A DNA stretch of 64,000 nt. Source: Yersinia mollaretii ATCC 43969 (GTDB lineage: Bacteria > Pseudomonadota > Gammaproteobacteria > Enterobacterales > Enterobacteriaceae). Below the pieces are notes generated by a model. The model saw nothing but the letters and a program-made list of their open reading frames with translations, did no database searches and was not told where the DNA came from. Each line of letters opens with the position of its first letter. Position 1 is the first letter of the stretch. The translations under genes and the position numbers were made by a program. This document shows, piece by piece, positions 48,240 to 57,071 of the stretch. The DNA is taken from positions 3,906,001 to 3,970,000 of the forward strand of contig NZ_CP054043.1 in assembly GCF_013282725.1 (NCBI RefSeq), given 5' to 3'.

Positions 48240-50141
48240 TTTCTTCCTCCGCAACGTTCTTAAACCGAGTGAGTGCATTTTTCCACGTATCATCTGACTC
48301 TGATATTAACAATGTAGCAGGTAGCATACCTTGTAACGAAAGGAAAAGACGGTTCCTGCTTACTTCATTTTTAGAAGTACTATTCTCTGAGCTTATCGCT
48401 TGATTAAGCTTTTCTGCGAAAAACTGTCTTTTTCTCTTTCTTTCCAAAGGACGATTAGTATCTATCAATTCGATAAGTTGATTATTAACAAAGGGCATAT
48501 ACTGGCTTGACATTAAGTGATTCATTGGATTTGTTAATGAATCGAGGTTAGGGTTGCTATTCTTCGGAAAATGATGATTAAGACTGTTGGAGTCTAAACA
48601 ATGTATAAATGTCTTTTGTTCTTCTTCCGACAAACAAGCAACACTTTCACTCAATGACGGTACAAGATAAAGCTTTGCTATACTTTTACTTTTATATGCG
48701 ACAGTGATATTAGGGGAACGACTACTACCGCCACCAATCCAAAGAATAGGTTGTTTTTGCGACTGAGTTACCGACTGCTCCGCCTTAAAAAAGACAACAA
48801 CATTACCGTGATGCCAATAAGGGTCACCAAATTTCACTCCCCCTGACTGTAGTTGAATCTCAATAAGAGATAATCGAAATCCTAATAGAGTACCGAGCGG
48901 GCCCCATAGATCATACAATGTATTATCAAGCTCAGCTTCTGGTGGAACACTGGTAACCGAGTCAGAATCATTCACATGTCGGTAATGAGTAAAATCCTGC
49001 AAAGATGAAACAGCCATTGCAGTGAAAGTTCGGGGCATTCCATAAGTGTAAATAACAGGATTATAGTTTTTTAGTGTTGCCGCATGTATAAGTGTTAATG
49101 CCCCACCAAGGCTATGACCACAGATAAAAAGTTCCTTTTTAGACGAAAAATCTTCTATTTCTCTAAAACTATTTGGAAATTTTTGTTGTGCTCGTTCAAA
49201 ACCATTCAGAAAACCTTTATGAGCACGTCCTGTGGTAACCACTGCGGGACAAGGTATTGGACGAAACGTAGCATCTGTACTGATATCGCCAAATTTTGTG
49301 GGTTCAGTCCCTCGCCAGGCAATCAAAATCTGCTTCTGGTTACTAATATAAAATAATTGAGTGTCACCATCCGATGAATCCCCAACGCTAGTATCCAGAA
49401 ATGTAGGATTAACATAACGTTCACTGAACGGAACATCAATTATGACAGGGCGATATAACAACTGTGGAACCTGAGACAAATCTAAACATTGATGATTAAA
49501 AAATTTATTAATCTTATCACCACCTGAATAGGCAAAGTCAGCCATCAAACCTAAATTCATAGCATTGACAATCGAATATTCATTTGTGTGATGTAACAGC
49601 AAGATCCAAGCCCTAAAAGGACAAATCTTAATAAGTATACGTGCATTAAAATACATATTGGAAATAAATAACCCAGAGAAATCAGGGTCAGGAAAATGGA
49701 ATTTAGGTAGTTTGGTATCTGTCCACTCCGGAATGCTGGGTGCTTTATCACAAAGCTGGCCTATTACAGTATAATAACAAATACACTTTCTTTATCCACA
49801 CTTATTGGAGCCATTTTCATTTGATACGCACCTACTCGCTCAAGACTCAATGGCCGTTTTTCCATTTCATCTGCGAGAGGTTGGGCCTCAATAAACAGTG
49901 TCAGGTCAAGATGGTGTAACCCCTCAATACGTATAATGCCACTAGCATCACTATTGCCAGTATACTCGCTCACATGACCACTTCTGGTCGCATCATTAAT
50001 AGCCCGATACGGCATATTAGCGACAGGATTACTCATCTCATCCAGTAATTGGAACTCAACCCAACGTGTTTGATTTTTTGCGCTGAGTGATACGGTCTTA
50101 CTTTCTTCTTTTATTGAAGTATTATGTTCTTTATTACTCAC
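48223..50141 (-). pseudogene. Frameshifted class-3 lipase T6SS effector (lipase 2)
   Basis: Two frames encode one lipase. Codons from 50141 give the shared N-terminal adaptor and then stop at 49764 (KESVFVIIL). The alternative frame, open across the same point, reads TVIGQLCDKAPSIPEW and continues through the 48223-49656 frame with ICGHSLGGALTLIHAA, HVNDSDSVTSVPPE and YWHHGNVVVFF. These supply the Ser-Asp-His triad. A 1-base indel near 49770-49800 explains the break. Unless recoded, the product is non-functional. Alignment with lipase 1 holds on both sides of the shift. Confidence 0.85.
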
Positions 50142-50256
50142 CTGCTCACCTCTTTTATTAGTCCTGAATTATCTCTTATTAACAAAGAAATTCCCTTACG
50201 GGTTCCTTTTCTTCTTCCATAAATAAGTGCTATAAAAAACACCAACTAATAAAAAA
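49862..50256. repeat. 395-bp duplicated block, left copy (lipase N-terminus plus end of the 84-aa gene)
   Basis: Nearly identical to 53091-53485. It covers codons 1 to about 93 of the lipase adaptor, the intergenic spacer and the last codons of the two-helix protein gene. Both borders are abrupt. Inside the lipase the divergence starts just after QPLADEME. Confidence 0.9.
50196..50256 (-). pseudogene. 3' relic of the 84-aa two-helix protein gene
   Basis: Encodes only the terminal residues (VGVFYSTYLWKKKRNP-like) identical to the end of the gene at 53425-53679. Its 5' side is cut by unrelated debris. It shows that the original order was 84-aa gene then lipase here as well. Confidence 0.75.
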
Positions 50257-50274
50257 GCTCATTAAACAGTCTTA

Positions 50275-50672
50275 CTATTGTAGTGGGTAATACAATGCTC
50301 TTTATCTCCTGAGGAATATATCAATTAGTTTTTATATTTTTTAAAGTCTGGGTAAATTAAACCATCAGAAATTATTGAGTCATCAGACTTATTTGAATTT
50401 TTCCTTTTGCTCCATCTTGTTATCATAGGAAAATATTTTAGAGCTAACTTTAAGTTATTGCCGCTAACACTTTAAAACTGCCCATTACGAGAGTTTCATC
50501 ATCTAATGATGACCGTTGGCCCACTACTGTACCTGATACTCGTTCTTTCCCCAGACGCTTCATATCAATGTATTCTTTCCCTAAATTAAACTCACTCAGT
50601 TTTCATTGACATGCCCGTCTGTCATAGCTATTTTCGCCTGATAGATGTCATCACTGTTTTTTTTGCATTAGT
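50275..50672 (-). pseudogene. Decayed immunity debris (copy 3)
   Basis: At 50450-50672 the unknown-family frame is best preserved (EFNLGKEYIDMKRLGKE through GQRSSLDDETLVMGSFKVL in one frame). At 50275-50415 the immunity fragment has an internal deletion of roughly 150 bp compared with copies 1 and 2. It lies directly after lipoprotein C. Confidence 0.55.
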
Positions 50673-50701
50673 CCGATAATAAATAACATATGAGTAGTAA
50701 A

Positions 50702-51466
50702 TCACATTGAACTCAATTTCTCAAAATCAGGAGTGACTTCACCATTAGATGTGACGCTTCCATCGGGATATTCTATACGCCAGTGATTACCTTTCTTTTT
50801 TATCTTTGGACCAACCATTTTTACAACTTTAGATTCATCCAAGATAGGAAGTAATTTTATATATACAGTCTCTTTATTTATGGCATTAATTCTATATGAC
50901 TCAAACTTTCTTTTGCCTAGTAACGATAGATCTGTAGCCTCTTTTGTAAGATGCCATTCTGTAATTACTGGATAGTAAGTCGGCGTTAATGATAAAGGAT
51001 TTTTAGTAAGTATATAGTCACCATTTCTCGCCCCTTCATCATCCAAAGCAATCTTAATACCAACGGCTGTTCCTACCTGACCACCACTATTTTTAATGAG
51101 ATGTTCTGTTCTGGAGTATTGGATACCCAATGTTACTTTACTTAATCGCCATTTACATTGCCCACCACCATCCATTGGAATTTGGCTTCGATAGTTACCA
51201 GAGGTTTTATCAATCTCCATATTGAGATTACGAGCCTGCGTACCTTTTAGTTGATACACCTTCATATCTACGTTGTATCGTTCCTTCTTGCATTCATCAG
51301 AAGTGTAAAATGCAACTAATGGAATAGCTTGGGTATTTTTAGGCGCTTTAATTTCTACATCTACCCATTGATTATCACTCGGCGGTGAGATTGCACTATT
51401 TTTTGCTACGCAGCCCGAAGTGCATAGTAAAGATAAAAATAAGACATATGTGCTATTCAATTTCAT
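50702..51466 (-). CDS. Immunity-type lipoprotein C, partner of the intact lipase
   Basis: 254 aa from the ATG at 51466 (AAGGATGG upstream), overlapping the lipase stop as ATGA. The signal peptide (MKLNSTYVLFLSLLCTSGC) differs entirely from A and B, but from VAKNSAISPPSDNQWVD onward it is almost identical to A. The lipobox has T at -3. Tight coupling to lipase 1 makes it the probable cognate immunity protein. Confidence 0.8.
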   Translation of the reverse strand: MKLNSTYVLFLSLLCTSGCVAKNSAISPPSDNQWVDVEIKAPKNTQAIPLVAFYTSDECKKERYNVDMKVYQLKGTQARNLNMEIDKTSGNYRSQIPMDGGGQCKWRLSKVTLGIQYSRTEHLIKNSGGQVGTAVGIKIALDDEGARNGDYILTKNPLSLTPTYYPVITEWHLTKEATDLSLLGKRKFESYRINAINKETVYIKLLPILDESKVVKMVGPKIKKKGNHWRIEYPDGSVTSNGEVTPDFEKLSSM

Positions 51467-53370
51467 AGGCCATCCTTTTTCAAACAATAACGTTGCATGG
51501 CAATATCGCTTTCGGGTAAAGATTTGGTGACATTCAAAGTCGTAACAAGTAATTTATCGACGGCCAAGAAAGACTTATTTCTGTTATACTCAGATTGAGG
51601 TATATCATTTTTATACTTCTCCATTTGAAAAACAAAAACATCCTGCTCTTTTTTATAAAAACCATCATTAGTTGTATCATATAACTCCATAATTCTATCA
51701 CCAATATATTCAGCATATTTTCCGGATGGATGATCACCTCCGCTTAGTGCATTTTTAAGTTCCGGATTACCATGTTTTGGGAATAACTTATCTTTACTTT
51801 CTCTATCTATTTTTTGAATAAATTCTTGCTGATTAGCTTTCGCATTTTCATCACTCTGTGAGCTTAAACAAGGAACCAAAAATAGTTTTGCTGTTTCTGA
51901 AAGACGCTTTCTAATCTTAATTTTAGCTCGTGGATTTCGCTCTTCCAACCACTCCAAAACTGACTCTGTTTTGAAAAAGTGCACAACTTCACCATGATGA
52001 CAAAAAACCTCGTTCCCAAAGGGGATTAAAGTCTTGATCACTGACCAACTATAACCAAAAACGTACCCTAGTGGTCCCCATAGTTTATAGAAATGATTAT
52101 CTAATTCTCGCTCTGGAGGTACAGAGGGTACTGCATCATTCTCATTAACATGTCTATAATGAGGTATCCCATCCAATTCATTCATAGCACTCAAAGTAAA
52201 AGTACGAGGCATTCCATAAGTATATAATATAGGATTGTAATCAATGAGTTTAGCTGCATGTATTAAAGCCAGCGCCCCACCTAAACTATGCCCGCAGATA
52301 TATAACTCTTTATCCTCGATTATTTTACTCAACAGATAGAAATCACTTTCAACATCATTATTATCAATAACTTCAAATGCATCTAAAAAACCCTGATGTA
52401 CTAATCCATTACTTACAATCCCGCTACAAGGTATTTTAATATCACAAGTTAGATTAATAGGTTTATAAGTAACATCTGTTACAACATCTAATAAACTGGC
52501 AGTACCACGCCAAGCTACAATGACCTCCACGCTACTAGCTGCGAAAAATAGTTGTGTATCCTTTTTTGCCTCAGCACCCTGACTCGAATCTATAAATTCA
52601 ACATCAGTATAACGTTGGTGAAAAGGCACATCTTTAACAATCGGCTGAAATTTCTTATCATTTATTTGATATGGTACGCGGGATAGCTCTAACATTTGCT
52701 GATAAAAAAAATGTGATATAGACCCCGTTGCTTGCCCATCACCATTAGTATCGTAATCTGCATAAGATAATATTGACATCAATACCAAATTGTAGGCATT
52801 CACCACCGAGTAGTCGGGTATATGGTGCAAAACTAAAGACCATGCACGGAAAGGACAAATTTCCAAAACATGGCGGCAATTCAATTTTTTTACCGTCAAA
52901 CCGGTAAACCGAGTATCCGGGAAATGATATGCTGGAGGTTTCTTTTTATCTTCCCAATTAGGGGTAATAGTTGGTAGTTTATCGCACAATTTCCCAATAG
53001 TAATGTATTGGTATTCGTATTCTTCTTGTTCTGCTAGTTTTCTAACTGTTGAGTATTTATCTTCCCTACCGACACGCAGCGATCGAGTCTCCATTTCATC
53101 TGCGAGAGGTTGAGCCTCAATAAACAGTGTCAGGTCAAGATGGTGTAACCCCTTAATACGTATAATGCCACTAGCATCACTATTGCCAGTATACTCGCTC
53201 ACATGACCACTTCTGGTCGCATCATTAATAGCCCGATACGACATATTAGCGACAGGATTACTCATCTCATCCAGTAATTGGAACTCAACCCAACCTGTTT
53301 GATTTTTTGCGCTGAGTGATACGGTCTTACTTTCTTCTTTTATTGAAGTATTATGTTCTTTATTACTCAC
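51463..53370 (-). CDS. T6SS class-3 lipase effector (lipase 1, intact)
   Basis: 635 aa. Residues 1-95 form a polar beta-rich adaptor (WVEFQLLDEMSNPVANMSYR, GNSDASGIIRIKGLHHLDL). Residues 170-480 form a class-3 lipase/alpha-beta hydrolase. The likely triad is Ser362 in GHSLGG, Asp412 in NENDAVPSVPPE and His458/459 in HHGEVV. A C-terminal 150-residue helical region follows. No signal peptide, as expected for a T6SS cargo. Likely a phospholipase acting on rival membranes. Downstream of vgrG and tae4 and coupled to lipoprotein C. Confidence 0.85.
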   Translation of the reverse strand: MSNKEHNTSIKEESKTVSLSAKNQTGWVEFQLLDEMSNPVANMSYRAINDATRSGHVSEYTGNSDASGIIRIKGLHHLDLTLFIEAQPLADEMETRSLRVGREDKYSTVRKLAEQEEYEYQYITIGKLCDKLPTITPNWEDKKKPPAYHFPDTRFTGLTVKKLNCRHVLEICPFRAWSLVLHHIPDYSVVNAYNLVLMSILSYADYDTNGDGQATGSISHFFYQQMLELSRVPYQINDKKFQPIVKDVPFHQRYTDVEFIDSSQGAEAKKDTQLFFAASSVEVIVAWRGTASLLDVVTDVTYKPINLTCDIKIPCSGIVSNGLVHQGFLDAFEVIDNNDVESDFYLLSKIIEDKELYICGHSLGGALALIHAAKLIDYNPILYTYGMPRTFTLSAMNELDGIPHYRHVNENDAVPSVPPERELDNHFYKLWGPLGYVFGYSWSVIKTLIPFGNEVFCHHGEVVHFFKTESVLEWLEERNPRAKIKIRKRLSETAKLFLVPCLSSQSDENAKANQQEFIQKIDRESKDKLFPKHGNPELKNALSGGDHPSGKYAEYIGDRIMELYDTTNDGFYKKEQDVFVFQMEKYKNDIPQSEYNRNKSFLAVDKLLVTTLNVTKSLPESDIAMQRYCLKKDGL

Positions 53371-53485
53371 CTGTTCACCTCTTTTATTAGTCCTGAAGTA
53401 TCTCTTATTAACAAAGAAATTCCCTTACGGGTTCCTTTTCTTCTTCCATAAATAAGTGCTATAAAAAACACCAACTAATAAAAAA
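53091..53485. repeat. 395-bp duplicated block, right copy
   Basis: Partner of 49862-50256. Here it is embedded in the intact arrangement: end of the 84-aa gene, 54-bp spacer and start of lipase 1. Confidence 0.9.
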
Positions 53486-53679
53486 CAACCCGTCAGTAAT
53501 ACTTTGATTAAAAACCCCATATAAAATGCGGCTTTGGTCTCCCCCTCATAATGTCCTTGTAGGATAAAACCTTCATAGATATGATAAAGATATGATGAAA
53601 AACCAGTGATAATGAAAATAAAAAACAAGGTTAAAGAAAGTAAAATATAGAGGGATAGAAGCAAAATTTTTCTTTTCAT
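53425..53679 (-). CDS. 84-aa two-helix membrane protein coupled to tae4
   Basis: Basic start (MKRKILLL), helix 1 (about 5-30), a short acidic loop containing YEGETKAAFYMG, helix 2 (about 52-75) and a basic tail KKKRNP. The ATG overlaps the tae4 stop by 4 nt, the position expected for an immunity gene. Known Tai4 immunity proteins are soluble periplasmic helical dimers of about 100-120 aa, which this does not resemble. Immunity function is inference. Confidence 0.75.
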   Translation of the reverse strand: MKRKILLLSLYILLSLTLFFIFIITGFSSYLYHIYEGFILQGHYEGETKAAFYMGFLIKVLLTGCFLLVGVFYSTYLWKKKRNP

Positions 53680-54281
53680 AGAATTTCCCAGAACAAGACT
53701 TTTGTTGATTTCCTTAGGTCGGACATCGACAGGTAACTTTCAGATGCCTGAGGAAAGGTTCGTCTTGCCCAAGTAGATAACCATCCCAGACTGGCTAATT
53801 TATTGTTTTTCCATAAATCTATATGATCACCGGTAGGAGATTTCTCACCAGAGCGTAGCCAATAGTCTTGGAAAAAGATGAGTCCTGTTTTATCAGACAC
53901 AGCATCTTCATAAGTTTTTCCCGTCAATTCCAGTGGCTTTTTGCCTCCTGCAAAAGGAAGTGTTTTCTGGCTTTTAAGATAATCACTCAGTTCCTGGGCA
54001 CGGATAGCATGAATTCCTTTTCCTGTACTGTCCGGTGTAGGGCAATTCCAACATCGTGTTCCTTTAAAACTTTTCATCAATATGCCGCACTGATACAAAG
54101 CTTCACTGACATTTATTGCACAGTGATCTGAAAACACATCGTCTTTCGACTTGGGATCAATATGTTTGATCGTACTTGAAGGGTAAGCGGACCATAACTC
54201 ATCAAAGTAGACAGATTTAATTTTGATATCCTGAACAGAACCCATTTTATCATTGGGTTTCACTACTGTTTTCTGATTCAT
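53676..54281 (-). CDS. T6SS amidase effector, Tae4 family
   Basis: 201 aa. Cleaves peptidoglycan stem peptides (gamma-D-glutamyl-mDAP) in the target periplasm by family. The catalytic Cys54 lies in SDHCAINVSEAL and His153 in TGDHIDLW. Cysteines in RCWNC are typical of the family. The start codon directly follows the vgrG stop, so it is the first cargo gene after the spike. Confidence 0.9.
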   Translation of the reverse strand: MNQKTVVKPNDKMGSVQDIKIKSVYFDELWSAYPSSTIKHIDPKSKDDVFSDHCAINVSEALYQCGILMKSFKGTRCWNCPTPDSTGKGIHAIRAQELSDYLKSQKTLPFAGGKKPLELTGKTYEDAVSDKTGLIFFQDYWLRSGEKSPTGDHIDLWKNNKLASLGWLSTWARRTFPQASESYLSMSDLRKSTKVLFWEIL

Positions 54282-57005
54282 TTATGTATCCTTCTCTATC
54301 TGAGCAAGGGCTTCATCGCCCCAAAGTACGGTTATCTCCGATTTGCCCTGAGTCACCATCCGTTCAGTCAGTCCTTGAGCATCGGTAAACCCCGAGTAAA
54401 CCTGCCCATCTTGCGATTTTGCATAGTACGCATATTCCACCATTGGCTCTCCCGTTGACTCATCAACCGCTCTCAATTGCTCATCCAGTGATTCATCTGG
54501 AGAACCAATGGTCAATGGCATTGGCGTGGTGGTAAATATTTTGGCTGTTTTCCCTTCAATATCTGTCGTTCCTAAGTAAACATCCCCTGCGCTAGTCGTT
54601 ATCTGATAGCGGGTAAAGGGTAAAGCTTCCCCAGTTTTTTCATCAGTAAGGGCATAACTGCCCCCAAAACCACGAGGGAATACTTTAGGTGCTACATTCA
54701 GACTTGCCGAGCCCATTTTCTGTACATTGGCCGACTTCAACAAGATATTACCCGGACAACCCAGTTCAATATTCCCACCGCTGAGTTTGATATAGGCTCC
54801 ACCGCAAGTCAGCACTAACTCACTGTTCGCCGATATCTCCACTTTCCCTTCTGTACTACGGATTTCGATATCTTTCTGCGCCGTCGCTAAAATTGAATCA
54901 CTCTGCGCCTGTACTTCTATCTTGCCTTTGCCCGCAAACAGTTTCATGCCCTGTCCTTGCGCAAATAGACTTACCGCATCACTCGCCGCCACAGTAAACG
55001 ACTTACCCGCGCTGATATCAGTGTTGTGCCCTGACACCACACCGATACTTTCACCGCCCGATGCTATCCGTACCGCTTTTGGGCTCACCATCCCTATACC
55101 TTCCGGGGCATGCAGTAACATCCCTGCTGAGCTCAGTTCGTTCAGCGATTTATTCAATTGCTGTTGACTGGCAATATCTCCTTCATGCGCTTGCGCAGTT
55201 TGTACTGCTTGTGACAGGCTTCTCGCCAGCGACAACGCCGTCTCCAGTTGGCTTATCGCCTCACTCATATCCAGCATCTCCCCCCCGGCAGACGGTTGTT
55301 TATCCGCACTGATAAACACCCCTCTCCCACCGCGGATGCTAACCCAATCATCAGTTCGTAGCTCTGCCCCCTCACCGCGGAGAACTCGTTGGGCATCCAC
55401 GTTATGCCCAAGATTCAACTGCGTCTTGCCGCCATACTCGGTGCTGAGCTTGATGTGCTCTTCGCCGCGTTTGTCTTCCATGCGCAGCTTATTGAACGCA
55501 GGGGTGCGGATCACGTTGCGGGTGTTATTTTTTTCGGTGACATGGTCGGTATGACGCGAATCGTGCAAAGCATGGGCAATATACGGGCGGTCTGGGTCGC
55601 CGTCGTGAAACGCGATGGCCACTTCGGTACCCTGTATCAGCGGAAAGTGAATGCCGTACACATCGCCACCGTAAGGTTTGGCGAGTCGCACCGGCATACT
55701 CTCCTGACCTTGGGCTTTATCGTCCTGATCTGCATCAAATTTCACCCGATACAAACCGGAGGTGTCCTGCCAGGCATAGATATCGTTCGACTTGGCGCTG
55801 GTCACCCGTGCCATCATCGTGCCACTGACTTTCGGACGCGGGAGCAGTGCCGGACGCCAGCACAGGGTTTCACTGTAGGGGACGGCTGCGATAGTGACTT
55901 TCAGTGCATCTTTACGGCTGGCGCTGAACCCAGTGCGTACCACGACCATCGGTTGTGTCAACAGCTCCGGCAGCGTGGACGGAATCGATGTATCGGTTAC
56001 CGTCAGCACCTGAGCAGGATGTAATGTGGGATCGGTGCTGAGACCGGTGATCAGCGTTTGTGCTGATAAAAAACGTTCATGGTCAAGGCGGGCGAGGAAG
56101 TTAGCGGTTTCAGCCGTGGGGTCGGTTTTATCGCCAGTATCCAGATGGCGCGGTTTGTAGTGATACACTTCACCATAAGTGACCCCTTCACCGTCACCGC
56201 GCGTCATATCTGCTCGGGTGGACTGCAACACTTTCTGCGCTTCACGGTAGTTGTAATCTTTGGCTGTAACGCTGGCCTCGACGACATTGTGATGCACACT
56301 CAGCCCCCAGACTGATTCTGCTCCTCTGTCACTCATCCCCGACGGGCTATTCAGTGGCAGCGTTTTACCAAACTCATAGGCACTCTGCTTATCCGCAAAA
56401 TGCACCACTTCAGTCTGGGTGTCCGGCTGCAAAGTGAAGAAGTAAAATATCCCCATCTCCGAGAGCAACCGCTCAATAAATTTCAGGTCAGTTTCCTGAT
56501 ATTGGTTTATCTGTTCACGTTTTGGGTAGGTCTGTTTCAGGGTGAACTCATATTCCCAGTCCTTCAGGCCATGTTCTTTAAGTATCAGCTCGACAACTTC
56601 AGGTACCGATTTATTAACAAAGAAACGGTGTGTTCGGTACTGGTTATCCAACAATGCGATGAAAGGTTCTAGCGTGACCTGATAATTAACCTGGTCGGCT
56701 GAACCCGATATCCGGCGAAAATCGGTGATAACACCGTGTACCACCTTCTGTTCCATCAAACTCTGCAACACGCCAGTCCCCATCGTCAGCGTTGCTGGTT
56801 TGCGCAGTAATTGGTCCGCATCAATATTTTTGTCGGTGCTGGTGAACAGTATATTGTAGTGATATGTATTGCTGAGTCCCTCATTGCCGCTGAAATCTTC
56901 GACGTCCAATGGTGACAGGCAGGAAGGAATATCAAGGCGGTAGCGATTCAGAGTAGTTCCGGTGAGTTTTGATAATGTGTTCTGTAGCGTATTAGTAAGA
57001 TTCAT
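54282..57005 (-). CDS. vgrG: T6SS spike protein VgrG with C-terminal TTR-like extension
   Basis: 907 aa. gp27/gp5-like core with QINQYQETDLKFIERLLSEM and a later gp5 OB region (GIHFPLIQGTEVAIAFHDGD). DUF2345-type beta-helix repeats follow to about 770. After about residue 775 come two repeats with the pattern YxxxxxxGxVYxGxTDxxGxT (ITTSAGDVYLGTTDIEGKT and KSQDGQVYSGFTDAQGLT). These resemble the transthyretin-like extension that recruits lipase effectors in other VgrGs. Binding of the local lipases is inferred. Confidence 0.94.
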   Translation of the reverse strand: MNLTNTLQNTLSKLTGTTLNRYRLDIPSCLSPLDVEDFSGNEGLSNTYHYNILFTSTDKNIDADQLLRKPATLTMGTGVLQSLMEQKVVHGVITDFRRISGSADQVNYQVTLEPFIALLDNQYRTHRFFVNKSVPEVVELILKEHGLKDWEYEFTLKQTYPKREQINQYQETDLKFIERLLSEMGIFYFFTLQPDTQTEVVHFADKQSAYEFGKTLPLNSPSGMSDRGAESVWGLSVHHNVVEASVTAKDYNYREAQKVLQSTRADMTRGDGEGVTYGEVYHYKPRHLDTGDKTDPTAETANFLARLDHERFLSAQTLITGLSTDPTLHPAQVLTVTDTSIPSTLPELLTQPMVVVRTGFSASRKDALKVTIAAVPYSETLCWRPALLPRPKVSGTMMARVTSAKSNDIYAWQDTSGLYRVKFDADQDDKAQGQESMPVRLAKPYGGDVYGIHFPLIQGTEVAIAFHDGDPDRPYIAHALHDSRHTDHVTEKNNTRNVIRTPAFNKLRMEDKRGEEHIKLSTEYGGKTQLNLGHNVDAQRVLRGEGAELRTDDWVSIRGGRGVFISADKQPSAGGEMLDMSEAISQLETALSLARSLSQAVQTAQAHEGDIASQQQLNKSLNELSSAGMLLHAPEGIGMVSPKAVRIASGGESIGVVSGHNTDISAGKSFTVAASDAVSLFAQGQGMKLFAGKGKIEVQAQSDSILATAQKDIEIRSTEGKVEISANSELVLTCGGAYIKLSGGNIELGCPGNILLKSANVQKMGSASLNVAPKVFPRGFGGSYALTDEKTGEALPFTRYQITTSAGDVYLGTTDIEGKTAKIFTTTPMPLTIGSPDESLDEQLRAVDESTGEPMVEYAYYAKSQDGQVYSGFTDAQGLTERMVTQGKSEITVLWGDEALAQIEKDT

Positions 57006-57071
57006 GGGTTTTACTCCGTGGTAATAACCTGCTTATTTCAAGTGAAAAACAGGCAAAACCTATCTTTATCG

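Noticed and set aside
54282..57005. VgrG as an evolved toxin-carrying VgrG
   Set aside because: The extension after residue 775 consists of two short TTR-like repeats with no catalytic motif, so an adaptor role is more likely than a toxin domain.
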